DNA of 64,000 nucleotides from Azomonas tarimensis (GTDB lineage Bacteria; Pseudomonadota; Gammaproteobacteria; Pseudomonadales; Pseudomonadaceae), in the NCBI RefSeq assembly GCF_042648805.1, contig NZ_JBHRXZ010000018.1, positions 62,001 through 126,000 of the forward strand, written 5' to 3'. The position numbers were made by a program, and so were the translations under genes. The notes under the pieces were generated by a model, which saw nothing but the letters and a program-made list of their open reading frames with translations, was not told the DNA's origin and made no database searches. Below are positions 27,901 through 35,705 of the stretch, piece after piece. Each line of letters starts with the position of its first letter. Position 1 is the first letter of the stretch.

Positions 27901-28601
27901 TCGGCTCGTGCCTCGGGTTCCAGCGGGCGGCTGCCACCCGCCTGCTGCTCGAGCTGGGCAAGGGTTTCGCGGGCGCTCCGGGCGCTTTCGAAGGCGGCCT
28001 GGCCAAGGCGACTGTAGAGGCCTGTATCGGTGAGCTTTTCCAGCAAGGTGCCGCGCTCGTTGTCGTCGGCCCGGAGAAAGGCGGCGAATTCGCTCTGCGC
28101 CAGCAGTACCGCGCGGGTGAACTGCGCCAGGGTGAGACCGAGACGCTCTTCGAGCTGCTGGCGGAACTCGCCCTTGGTGCGCGCCAGGGAAGTGCCGGTG
28201 TCCAGCTCGATCAGGCTCTGCTGACTGGCCTGCAGCTTGCCGCTCGCCTTGTCGCGAGCACGACGGGCCTCCCAGCGGGCCCGGTAGCGCCGCCCATCGA
28301 TCCCGATGAAGTCCACCTCGGCGTAGCCGCTGCTGCAGCCGCGGCGCAGCAGGTTGCGCTCATCGCCGCTGCCGATCTCGTCCCCGGCGTCCGGCACCTT
28401 GCCACTGGTGCTGCCCTGCAGTCGCGGAGTGCTGCCGAACAGCGCCAGGCACAGGGCGTCCAGCAGGGTGCTCTTGCCTGCGCCAGTGGGGCCGGTGATG
28501 GCGAACAGGCCGGCGCTGGCCAGCGGCTCGGCGGTGAAATCCAGCAGCTGTTCGCCAGCCAGCGAGGCCAGGTTCTTCAGGCGAATGGCGAGGATCTTCA
28601 C
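24966..28601 (-). CDS. sbcC: SbcC, ATPase of the SbcCD nuclease
   Basis: 1211 residues from a GTG at 28601 that overlaps the sbcD stop (GTGA). The first residues are (M)KILAIRLKNLASL; a longer open frame exists but lies inside sbcD. Walker A GPTGAGKST is at 37-45; two long Gln/Glu/Arg-rich coiled coils flank a zinc-hook CLVC near the middle; the C-terminal half has the signature LSGGETF and Walker B LFIDEGFGSLDP. SbcCD is a Rad50/Mre11-type complex that opens hairpins and trims blocked DNA ends. Confidence 0.96.
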   Translation of the reverse strand: MKILAIRLKNLASLAGEQLLDFTAEPLASAGLFAITGPTGAGKSTLLDALCLALFGSTPRLQGSTSGKVPDAGDEIGSGDERNLLRRGCSSGYAEVDFIGIDGRRYRARWEARRARDKASGKLQASQQSLIELDTGTSLARTKGEFRQQLEERLGLTLAQFTRAVLLAQSEFAAFLRADDNERGTLLEKLTDTGLYSRLGQAAFESARSARETLAQLEQQAGGSRPLEPEARAELEARHEALQGAWKAEQNELRSLESQRQWLDGLARLSAERETAAGQLSEAEAAGASLAEARRILTLSDQLAPQRHRFVRQRELGPLIEQASQTLRRGQAEQASLETRRAVLQQRCEEAGLALQSAEQHTRDAAPALAQARREEDRLAQLGEELAGARQEQAEAEQANLAGEGALAALGERLQQASHGLAQLSEPLAASAALQPLCASWSGYRPRLQHLVQLLPRLAQGTAELPALERAAALAESAQQTAHRALDELQRQLGDGQGAGQLGALGERLESLRERERDHQALGEYWNRHRMLLARQQQLHATQRDLLEQRETLTETGRQARAERDRAEQALTLVLALLERQRLARSADVQALRAALQPGEPCLVCGSADHPWHAADVLAAALDSRDEAEAERARQSLKAQDEALQSLRDQLTTLNTRLRDSTQRQEEIVRELEPLAAQLQASPLHASLLAQPAERRDAWLSETLDSLRRQREETAAGQQALLRLQQRAEALQRDWQTAREACIEATSLRDRQREAIARDRQLADETLAEFAPLLPPASLEHWHAAAAESFMRLEVQVDERQRQLEAQARLAEEQLQRQAELERERLEQGHRRTRLASSNARVTELVARERSCRQALQALLGTRPDSRRWQAELDQTLQVARDARSAVDQQLNEARVTLSRLESERGACQVRHEELLAERGQIEAELNRWRAGHPELDDATLEQLLQLDDRLLDEARERLAQNNEALARCRERLQERTQRLAAHQALQPQPIDGAVLAERLAERLATCQQAELHCSEARAALLDDDRRRSLSRTLDQQIAAAKAESQRWGRIASLIGSADGNAFRKIAQAYNLDLLVQHTNVQLRQLARRYRLKRGGSPLGLLVMDTEMGDELRSVHSLSGGETFLVSLALALGLASMASSKLRIESLFIDEGFGSLDPESLQVAMDALDALQAQGRKVAVISHVAEMHERIPVQVRVCRQGNGQSRLEIKG

Positions 28602-29821
28602 GGGCGATCCTCCTGCTCCACCTGCTGCAACAGACAGGCGAAGTCGTCCAGCGCCTGAGCGTCGGGCGGATCGCCGTATTGCGCTTCCCAGGCGCGGCTG
28701 AACAGCTCGGCCGGGCTGAGCTGATCGAGGCCGCAAAGCGCCTCGGTCTCGGCGCTGCCGGTACCGGCGTATTCGCTGGCGATGCGTACCAGCCGGCAGG
28801 CCTTGCCCGCCAGCGCCGTCTCGATACGCTGACGCAGGTCCGGCTGGGGTTCATCAAGGCGAACCCGAACCTCCAGCCAGGGCCGGTGGTCATCGAACAG
28901 CCCCAGCGGTGCCAGCGCCTCCAGCTCTGCCAGCACCGGAGCCAGCGAGTCGGGGCCGACGCGTAGCATGTCGACCGCGCGTGGCACGAGCAGAGACTCG
29001 ACCTGACCAAGCTGCTCGCCGTCAAAGCTCACCAGCAGCACCTGATGCGGATAGCTCACTTCGGCGAACGACAGCGGCAGCGGCGAGCCGCTGTAGCGGA
29101 TGCGCGTCTGCCCGGCGACCTTCTGTGGTTTGTGCAGATGGCCAAGGGCGACGTAGGCGACGCTCGGCGGGAACAGGCTGGCCGGCAGGGCCTCGGCGCT
29201 GCCGATGATCAGGTTGCGCTCGGAGTCCTCGGACACCGCACCACCGGCCATGTGGGCATGGCTGAGGGCGATCAGCGGTTGCCCCGGCTCGCGCGTGGCT
29301 TCGGCCGCAGCGATCAGGCGGCGATGCACCTCGTGGATGCCGGAAAGGTAGTCTTCGCTATCGGCCAGCCCGGTTACCTCGGCCGGGCGCAGGAAGGGCA
29401 GGGCGATGCACCAGCCGAGCACCTGCCCCTTCGCATCGGGGATCGGCAGCAGCAGCCGAGCGTGATCCAGTCCACCATCGGCCAGCCAGCCGATGCGCCC
29501 CACGGCATGCGCATTGAGACGCTTCATCAACGGCGCCGGCAATTCGATGCGCGCCCCTGAGTCGTGGTTGCCGGCAATCATCAGGATCTGTAGCGCCGGT
29601 CGCCGCTCATGGACGGCGACGATGAAGTCGTACAGCCGTTCCTGCGCCTTCAGCGGCGGGTTGACGGTATCGAAGATGTCGCCGGCAATGAGCAGCGCAT
29701 CGACTGAATGCTGTACCACCTGTCCGAGCAGCCAGTCGAGAAAGGCGACGTGCTCGGCGTCGCGGTCCTGGCCGTGGAGGGCCTGGCCAAGGTGCCAGTC
29801 GGAGGTATGAATCAGGCGCAT
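28598..29821 (-). CDS. sbcD: SbcD, nuclease subunit of SbcCD
   Basis: 407 residues of the Mre11 metallophosphoesterase family. All metal-site motifs are visible: TSDWHLGQ, IAGDIFDT, AGNHDSG, LSHAHM and LGHLHKPQ. It provides Mn-dependent endo- and exonuclease activity to SbcC. It is first in the two-gene operon; its stop overlaps the sbcC start. Confidence 0.97.
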   Translation of the reverse strand: MRLIHTSDWHLGQALHGQDRDAEHVAFLDWLLGQVVQHSVDALLIAGDIFDTVNPPLKAQERLYDFIVAVHERRPALQILMIAGNHDSGARIELPAPLMKRLNAHAVGRIGWLADGGLDHARLLLPIPDAKGQVLGWCIALPFLRPAEVTGLADSEDYLSGIHEVHRRLIAAAEATREPGQPLIALSHAHMAGGAVSEDSERNLIIGSAEALPASLFPPSVAYVALGHLHKPQKVAGQTRIRYSGSPLPLSFAEVSYPHQVLLVSFDGEQLGQVESLLVPRAVDMLRVGPDSLAPVLAELEALAPLGLFDDHRPWLEVRVRLDEPQPDLRQRIETALAGKACRLVRIASEYAGTGSAETEALCGLDQLSPAELFSRAWEAQYGDPPDAQALDDFACLLQQVEQEDRP

Positions 29822-29997
29822 GGGAGTCAGGGAATCCGGGGCAGACAGAGGGATGACAGGACGCGGACGCTACCGGGACGGGTCCGGGCTTGCAAGGCGG
29901 TCAAGGCGATTGCCGAGTGTCGGCGACAGCTGTCGGGGGCACACCGCTTCGCTGTAAACCGACGAGTGGTCGGAATCCCCACGCAGGCACAGAGTCT

Positions 29998-30025
29998 TTG
30001 TGACATCAATAAAAAACCCATAATT
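29998..30025 (+). promoter_or_regulatory. Candidate sigma-70 promoter for the 30053 gene
   Basis: TTGTGA (29998-30003) and ATAATT (30020-30025) with a 16-nt A-rich spacer. The stretch is clearly A+T-rich against its surroundings and is placed about 28 bp before the ATG at 30053. Confidence 0.4.
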
Positions 30026-30052
30026 TTTGACCTTGCTGCGTGAGTACTGTCG

Positions 30053-30268
30053 ATGAAGACCCTTTCCAGACACCTTGCCGATAATTTCACCTCGCAATAT
30101 CGGACCCGTGTCGAGCCGCAGGATGATGGCTATCTGCTGGTCCGCGTCGGTTACCCAATCAACGGCACCGAGACCACCCGGGTCATTGCCGGACAGCAGG
30201 TAAAGAATGAATTGCTGGTGGAAACCATCCTCGAAGACATCCGCAACGAGCTGGCCAAGCCGCACTGA
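30053..30268 (+). CDS. Small Pseudomonas hypothetical protein, possibly DUF3509-like
   Basis: 71 residues, starting MKTLSRHLADNF and ending in a helix (LLVETILEDIRNELAK). The layout, a short amphipathic start, two beta-like segments and a C-terminal helix, recalls the DUF3509 proteins of Pseudomonas, but the match is from memory. No signal or membrane segment. It lies 8 bp before the DUF4105 gene, so they may be cotranscribed. Function unknown. Confidence 0.6.
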   Translation: MKTLSRHLADNFTSQYRTRVEPQDDGYLLVRVGYPINGTETTRVIAGQQVKNELLVETILEDIRNELAKPH

Positions 30269-30276
30269 GCGCCGCG

Positions 30277-31329
30277 GTGACCGAGCGGGTCAAAAGATCC
30301 GTTGATGCGCATTCTTCTCGTGACGTGACCGTTAGCCGGATCCTTCCACGCCTGGCAAAGGTACTGGTCTCCCTGGCGGGACTGCTGTTTACCACTTGGG
30401 GCGCGTTGGCCCTGCATTACCGCCTCGCCTGGCCGGCGCCACTGGTCCATGTCGCCGTCGCGCTCTGGTGTCTTTTGGGCCTTGCGCTGCTGGTACTGCT
30501 CTGGCGCCGGGCTGCCGGTTCGGCGCTGGCGGGGTTCCTGGTCGGCTTCGGTGTGCTGCTGCTCTGGTGGCAGGGCCTGGAGCCTGCCGCTGAGCTCGAC
30601 TGGGCTCCCGAGGTCGCCGAGATGGCCAGCGGCAGTCTGGAAGGTAACCAGTTGCTGATGCGCAATGTGCGCAACTTCGACTGGCGCAGCGAGGACGACT
30701 TCACCGAGGCCTGGGAGACCCGCCGCTACGACCTTGACCGACTGGTGTCGGTGGACCTCTTCACCTCCTACCGGGGCCTGCCAGCGATTGCCCATGTCAT
30801 CCTGTCCTTTGGCTTCGATAATGGCCGCTTCCTGGCGTTCTCGGTGGAAGCGCGCAGGGAATATGGCGAGGCCTGGTCCGAGATCGGCGGTTTCTTCAAG
30901 GAATACGAGCTGAGCATCATCGCCACCGACGAGCGCGACGCGATCCGCCTGCGTACCAACGTGCGCGGCGAGCAGGTCTATCTCTACCGTCTGAACATGG
31001 GCCACACCACCCTGCGCGCGCTGCTGCTTTCATACATGGAACAGGCCAATGCACTGCAGGATCGGCCGCGCTTCTATAACACCCTGACCGCCAACTACAC
31101 GACCCTGGTATTCGACATGGCGCAACGGCTCATCGGGGGCCTGCCGCTCGATCCTCGCCTTGGGCTGTCTGGCTACCTGCCAGGCTACCTCGAACGGCTC
31201 GGCGCCCTGACCTCCGGATATTCGCTGGAAGAGTTGCGCACGCTCGGGCACGTCAACGTCCGCGCCTGGCAGGCGGGTCACGACGAGGCATTCTCGCTGC
31301 GCATCCGTCAGGGCGTACCGGCGCCCTAG
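30277..31329 (+). CDS. DUF4105 (Lnb N-terminal domain) membrane protein
   Basis: About 350 residues from a GTG at 30277; a GTG at 30325 is an alternative. Two or three membrane helices lie in residues 28-105 (LVSLAGLLFTTWGALAL, VALWCLLGLALLVLLW, LVGFGVLLLWW). A large soluble domain follows with the DUF4105 pattern RNVRNFDWRSEDDF and SFGFDNGRFLAFSVEARRE. The domain is predicted periplasmic in the family; enzymatic function is not established. Its stop overlaps the leftward GMC gene by 4 bp. Confidence 0.85.
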   Translation: MTERVKRSVDAHSSRDVTVSRILPRLAKVLVSLAGLLFTTWGALALHYRLAWPAPLVHVAVALWCLLGLALLVLLWRRAAGSALAGFLVGFGVLLLWWQGLEPAAELDWAPEVAEMASGSLEGNQLLMRNVRNFDWRSEDDFTEAWETRRYDLDRLVSVDLFTSYRGLPAIAHVILSFGFDNGRFLAFSVEARREYGEAWSEIGGFFKEYELSIIATDERDAIRLRTNVRGEQVYLYRLNMGHTTLRALLLSYMEQANALQDRPRFYNTLTANYTTLVFDMAQRLIGGLPLDPRLGLSGYLPGYLERLGALTSGYSLEELRTLGHVNVRAWQAGHDEAFSLRIRQGVPAP

Positions 31330-32984
31330 AGTTCGTTGCGCCGGGCCAGCGCGCCGATCCGGTCGGCGGTGCGCAAGGCGATGGCCTGGATGGTTTCCGA
31401 GGGATTGACCCCGCCCGAAGTGGGGAACACCGAGCCGTCGCAAATCCACAGGTTGGGGATGTCCCAACTGCGGCAGTCGGCGTCGACCACGCTGCTCGCC
31501 GGGTCAGAGCCCATGCGCGCGGTGCCCAACAGGTGCGCGGTGCCTTCGGCTTCGCTCCAGATGTCCCGGGCATCGATGGCTTCCAGGCCCTGGCGCATGA
31601 ACCCCAGGGCGTGTTCTACCAGGCGCCGGTCGTTGTCGCATTCGGACCAGGTTACGCGGGCGATGGGCAGGCCAAGCGGGTCGCATTCCTCGGCGAGGGT
31701 CACCCGGTTGCGCTCCTGAGGGAGGGTCTCGCCGACGATCTTCAGGCCCACCTGATGGTTGTAGTGGCTCATCTGCTCCATCAGCGCCTGGCCCCAGAGT
31801 CCGCGATTGCCGGTCTGTGTCGCCGCCCACGCGGCCGGCAACGGACCCTGGCTCATGATGGCGTAGCCGCCGAAGAAGTCCTTGCCACGATCCTCGTAGT
31901 TCCAGTGTTCGGTGATCGACAGCGAGGGTGGCCCCTTGTACCAGCGAACCTCTTCCTCGAGCCTGCCCCAGACCGCCTGGTTGGTGTGTACCATGAGATT
32001 CTTGCCTACCAGTCCCGAGCTGTTGGCCAGTCCGTGCGGGTAACGAGAGCTGGCCGAGTTGAGCAGGAGCCGGGGCGTCTCGATGGCATAGCCGGCAACT
32101 ATCACGTGTCGGGCGCGTTGGAAACGCCACTCACCCTGGCGGTGGAAGTGCACCCCGCTGACCCGCCCGTCTGAACCCGTCTCGATGCGACCGACCATGG
32201 CCAGGTCGCGGATCTGCGCGCCGGCCTTCACCGCCCAGGGGATCCAGGTGATCAGCGCGCTCTGTTTGGCATTGGTGGAGCAACCGGTCACGCAGAAACC
32301 ACGGTAGACGCAGGGTGGCGAGTCGCCGTGGGGTGCCGAGACGGTGGCCAGTGGGGTCGGCGCCCAGGCCACGTCCATGGCCTCGCAGGCCCGCGCCAGG
32401 GCGAGTCCGGAGGCATTCACCTCGTGTTGCCGATAGGGGTAGCGGCCGCGCTTGGGTCCCCAGGGATAGCGCACCGGGCCGGCGATCTTCAGGGCTTGTT
32501 CGACCTGACGGTAGTAGCCCCACATCTCCTGCCAGTCCAACGGCCAGTCGACCCCGTAGCCCAGCAGCGAGCGCGACTTGAACCACTCGGGCCGGAAGCG
32601 CAGCGAGACCATGGCGAAGTGCACGGTGCTGCCGCCGACCGCCTTGCCGCTGTTGTTGGTGCCGAGCTTGAGCGGGTTGTTTCCGTCGCAGAGGCGTTCG
32701 TCGGTCCAGAAGAGCTTTTCCTGGTGCGCTTCGTCGGAGGCGAACTCCTCCAGGGGACGCCACCAGGCGCCCGCGTCGAAGGCCACTACCGAAAAGCCCA
32801 TCTCGGCCAGCCGGCAGGCCAGCGGAGCGCCGCCTGCGCCCGTACCGACGATGGCGAAATCGACCGGCTGCGAATCCGGATATTCCTGCATCGGCATCCA
32901 GCCGCCGCGCTGCAGGGGGTTTGGTGCGCGGCCGGCATGGCCGCGCGGCTGGCGCAGGGCGTCGTTGAGGTAATCAGCGGACAT
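31326..32984 (-). CDS. GMC-family FAD oxidoreductase
   Basis: 552 residues from the ATG at 32984. The FAD dinucleotide motif GTGAGG is at 47-52; the C-terminal substrate domain ends with the conserved LLGTARMGSDP and SGGVNPSETIQAIALRTADRI. A cysteine pair in YRGFCVTGC is like those of gluconate- and 3-ketoglucoside-type dehydrogenases. It has no Tat or Sec signal, unlike many exported gluconate 2-dehydrogenase large subunits. It overlaps the subunit-3-like gene by 11 bp and is last in a five-gene operon. Probable role is oxidation of a sugar, polyol or sugar acid. Confidence 0.87.
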   Translation of the reverse strand: MSADYLNDALRQPRGHAGRAPNPLQRGGWMPMQEYPDSQPVDFAIVGTGAGGAPLACRLAEMGFSVVAFDAGAWWRPLEEFASDEAHQEKLFWTDERLCDGNNPLKLGTNNSGKAVGGSTVHFAMVSLRFRPEWFKSRSLLGYGVDWPLDWQEMWGYYRQVEQALKIAGPVRYPWGPKRGRYPYRQHEVNASGLALARACEAMDVAWAPTPLATVSAPHGDSPPCVYRGFCVTGCSTNAKQSALITWIPWAVKAGAQIRDLAMVGRIETGSDGRVSGVHFHRQGEWRFQRARHVIVAGYAIETPRLLLNSASSRYPHGLANSSGLVGKNLMVHTNQAVWGRLEEEVRWYKGPPSLSITEHWNYEDRGKDFFGGYAIMSQGPLPAAWAATQTGNRGLWGQALMEQMSHYNHQVGLKIVGETLPQERNRVTLAEECDPLGLPIARVTWSECDNDRRLVEHALGFMRQGLEAIDARDIWSEAEGTAHLLGTARMGSDPASSVVDADCRSWDIPNLWICDGSVFPTSGGVNPSETIQAIALRTADRIGALARRNEL

Positions 32985-33615
32985 GTCGGTTCCTGTATTC
33001 GGCTTTTGCCTCCATGCCGGGCCGGGCTTCGACCGCCTCCCAGGGGTCGGCCGAGTCCGGGCCCAGGCGCACATAGCCACGCGGGTTGGCCGGGCCGCCA
33101 AAGCCGATGTCGTTCCAGGCGTCGGGATGGCCGTAGTAGGCTGAAGTCAGGTCGTGCAGCAGGCGCTGGCTGAAGAACAGGCCGCAAGGCATCGGGCCCC
33201 AGGCCGGGTGACTGAGCTCATCCTGCTGCATGGCGCGGAGCAGGGCATCCTGTGACTCGGCCGCCAGCCTGGCGAAACCTCGCCCATGTTTCGCCAGTGC
33301 CTCGGCGTCCAGCGCCGCCAGCCCCTGGTGCCAGGCCTGGCGCAGTGGCGGCAGGCGCGCGTCGCGATAGCCGTCGCCGCGATTATCGTGCAGCTTGTCG
33401 TCCACCAGCGCCGCCAGCGCAAACGCGGGGCGATACCCCGGCTGGGGCAGTATCCGCGCGCAGATCGCCTCGAGGATCGACCATTCGCCGGCATCGCAGA
33501 AGCGTGGCTGGCGGGGCAGGGCGAGTCGCTCCTCGATCACCGCACGGGTCGCTGGATCCCAGGAGGGCGTGTGGCGTTTGTCGAGTACGTTGTAACCGGG
33601 GTAGAGCTGTTTCAT
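32974..33615 (-). CDS. Gluconate 2-dehydrogenase subunit-3-like protein
   Basis: 213 residues from the ATG at 33615, which overlaps the upstream stop as ATGA. The core ILEAICARILPQPG and the helical region after it match the small gluconate dehydrogenase subunit family that partners GMC enzymes. Family members usually start with a Tat signal that carries the complex to the periplasm; here the N-terminus (MKQLYPGYNVLDKRHTPSWD) has none. Electron acceptor unknown; no cytochrome gene is in the operon. Confidence 0.8.
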   Translation of the reverse strand: MKQLYPGYNVLDKRHTPSWDPATRAVIEERLALPRQPRFCDAGEWSILEAICARILPQPGYRPAFALAALVDDKLHDNRGDGYRDARLPPLRQAWHQGLAALDAEALAKHGRGFARLAAESQDALLRAMQQDELSHPAWGPMPCGLFFSQRLLHDLTSAYYGHPDAWNDIGFGGPANPRGYVRLGPDSADPWEAVEARPGMEAKAEYRNRHVR

Positions 33616-34586
33616 CCGTCCCACCATTTGTAGCGCTGCAAGGCCTGGCGCTCCTCGTCGAGCAGCCGCTGCGCGGCCAGGCCCGCCAGGGCGAGGCCGG
33701 TGAAGGCCGGGGGAGCGGGCAGGGGCGGGCCGGACTGCAGGTTCTGTCGCCAGTTGTGCCAGCCGCCGTGATTTCGCGCGACGCCCAGGGCGTGATAGAG
33801 GCTGCCGGCCAGCCCCATCAGGGCGGTGAAGCGCAGCGCCAGGCGCGACAGACGGCGCAGGCGCGGCCTGTCGCGCCTGGCCAGCGCACTGCCGGCCAGC
33901 AGCGCCGCTGACAACGGCGGGGCGCTGACGGGAAAGAACATCGCCGGGTTCTGGAAGGCACCGCGAAAATGCAGCAGTCCGGCTTCGGCCGAGGTGCCGA
34001 TCAGGCCGGCCGCGGTCATCAGCGCCAGCGACTTGCCGGCCGGCAGGCCGATGACCTTCGGCACCCGGTCATGGGTCTCGCTGCGCAGGCGCTCGGCGTA
34101 ATGCCCCAGCACGCCCGACAGCACCAGTGCGGCCGGTGCGCCCAGTGGCGCGGCGTAAAACAGGTTGGTCCAGCCGAAGCCGCCAGGCCGCTTGGCCACG
34201 TTCCACAGGTGGAATGCACTGCCGGCAGCTCCGGTCAGCACGGTGCCGATGTAGATGGCATTGCGTAGCCGTCCGGCATGGGGCGCGCGATCAGCCAGAC
34301 CCTCGCTGCTGGCCAGCAGCGCCAGGCTCGAAGTGGCCAGCGGGGTGTACATCGCCCGGTTTTCGAACTCGCCCCGGTAATGCTCCAGCGCGCTGTCCAG
34401 CGCCACGGCGCCAGCCAGCACCCCGGCGCCGCGGTTGAGCCGGCGCGCGGCATGCACCAGGGTTGCATCGGCGGGCCTCGAGCCGCTGCGGCGGTACGCC
34501 TCGTGGCGATCCCAGGCGACCGCCAGTGCCCCCAGCGCACCGCTTGTGGCAAACGCCAGCCATTGCAGTCTTGCACGTGAAACCAT
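33612..34586 (-). CDS. Membrane protein with two related halves, function unknown
   Basis: 324 residues, rich in Ala, Leu and Gly, with about eight hydrophobic segments. Two halves are visibly related: HYRGEFENRAMY (69-80) with HFRGAFQNPAMF (206-217), and GSAFHLWNVAKRPGGFGW (122-139) with GSLYHALGVARNHGGWHNW (261-279). Each unit is a His-aromatic-Arg-Gly-x-Phe motif, two helices, then a Gly-rich His motif. The conserved histidines could bind metal or haem. It sits between the enolase-superfamily and GMC small-subunit genes, so it may be the missing membrane partner of the dehydrogenase. No family name is known to me. Confidence 0.75.
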   Translation of the reverse strand: MVSRARLQWLAFATSGALGALAVAWDRHEAYRRSGSRPADATLVHAARRLNRGAGVLAGAVALDSALEHYRGEFENRAMYTPLATSSLALLASSEGLADRAPHAGRLRNAIYIGTVLTGAAGSAFHLWNVAKRPGGFGWTNLFYAAPLGAPAALVLSGVLGHYAERLRSETHDRVPKVIGLPAGKSLALMTAAGLIGTSAEAGLLHFRGAFQNPAMFFPVSAPPLSAALLAGSALARRDRPRLRRLSRLALRFTALMGLAGSLYHALGVARNHGGWHNWRQNLQSGPPLPAPPAFTGLALAGLAAQRLLDEERQALQRYKWWDG

Positions 34587-34598
34587 CCCTGGACCTCG

Positions 34599-35705
34599 TC
34601 AGATGATGTGGCGCTGCGCGTCGGCGTGCCTGAACTGCAGGCCGTGACCGGGCGCGTCGAGATCGGGCGTGATGTGGCCCTGCTGCAGCCGGGGCGCGCC
34701 GTCGAACAGCAGGGCTTCGATCCGCGCGTGATCGTGAAACCATTCCTGGTGCAGCAGCCGGGGTGCCGCACAGGCCACCGGCAGGTGCAGCGCCGGTGCG
34801 CAGTGGGCCGAGAGCCCGACATGAAAGCTTTCGCAGAGCGCGGCGGCCTGCATGAAGCCGGTCACCCCGCCGCAGCGAGTCAGGTCGGCCTGCAGCACAT
34901 CCACCGCGCCGGCCTGCAACAGGTGGCGAAAATCGTCCAGGGTGTAGGCATATTCCCCAGCCGCGACGTCCATCGGCGTGCCGGCGGCATCCAGGGCCGT
35001 GCGTACCCGGAGCAGCCCCTGGAGATCGTCGGAGCTGACCGGCTCCTCGAACCAGCCGATCTCCAGGTCAGCCATCTGCGTCGCCAGGGCGATGGCCTGG
35101 CGGCTGCTGTAGGCACCATTGGCATCGACGAAGAGCGTCGCCTCGCCGATGGCCTCCAGCACGTCTTCGATGCGCGCCAGCTCCCGGCTCGGCTCGCCGC
35201 CGATCTTCATTTTCACCCAGCGGCAGCCGTCCTGCTCGGCCCAGCCACCCAGTTGCTCGCGCAGTCGCCCGTCGTCGTAGGCGGTGAAGCCGCCGCTGCC
35301 GTAAACGGGCACCCGGTCGCGCAACGGGCCAAGCAGCGCTGCCAGGGACAGCCCCAGCACCCGCGCCTTGAGGTCCCAGAGTGCGGTGTCGATCGCCGAA
35401 ATGGCACAGGCCGCGAGGCCGGAGCGGCCCAGGTTGCGTACCGCATGCCAGAGGCCTTCGCTGGTGCGCGAGGGGCTCATGACATCCCCTCCCTCGATCA
35501 CACCCCGCAGGGTGCGGTCGATCAACGGCAGCAGGGCGGCGTCGGCATAGGTATAGCCCAAGCCGGTATGTCCTCCGGCGTCCACCTCGACCACCACCAG
35601 GGTGGTCGCGTTCCAGGCCAGGGTGCCATCGGCCTCGGGCTGGTCGGTGGGTATCCGGTAGGCCGAAGCGCGAACGGCGGTGACAGGGATATCGAGCCTG
35701 GCCAT
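34599..35705 (-). CDS. Enolase-superfamily enzyme, mandelate racemase/muconate-lactonizing group
   Basis: 368 residues with N-terminal capping domain and C-terminal barrel. Visible catalytic parts: Lys165-x-Lys167 in WVKMKIGG, metal ligands Asp194 (FVDANGAYS), Glu220 (WFEEP) and Glu251 (AAGEYAY), then Asp274 in LQADLTRCGG and His301 in SAHCAPALHL. An Asp-His pair on the opposite face is typical of mandelate-racemase-type acid-sugar dehydratases and racemases, so dehydration or epimerisation of a sugar acid is likely; substrate unknown. It overlaps the TPP-enzyme gene by one base. Confidence 0.85.
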   Translation of the reverse strand: MARLDIPVTAVRASAYRIPTDQPEADGTLAWNATTLVVVEVDAGGHTGLGYTYADAALLPLIDRTLRGVIEGGDVMSPSRTSEGLWHAVRNLGRSGLAACAISAIDTALWDLKARVLGLSLAALLGPLRDRVPVYGSGGFTAYDDGRLREQLGGWAEQDGCRWVKMKIGGEPSRELARIEDVLEAIGEATLFVDANGAYSSRQAIALATQMADLEIGWFEEPVSSDDLQGLLRVRTALDAAGTPMDVAAGEYAYTLDDFRHLLQAGAVDVLQADLTRCGGVTGFMQAAALCESFHVGLSAHCAPALHLPVACAAPRLLHQEWFHDHARIEALLFDGAPRLQQGHITPDLDAPGHGLQFRHADAQRHII

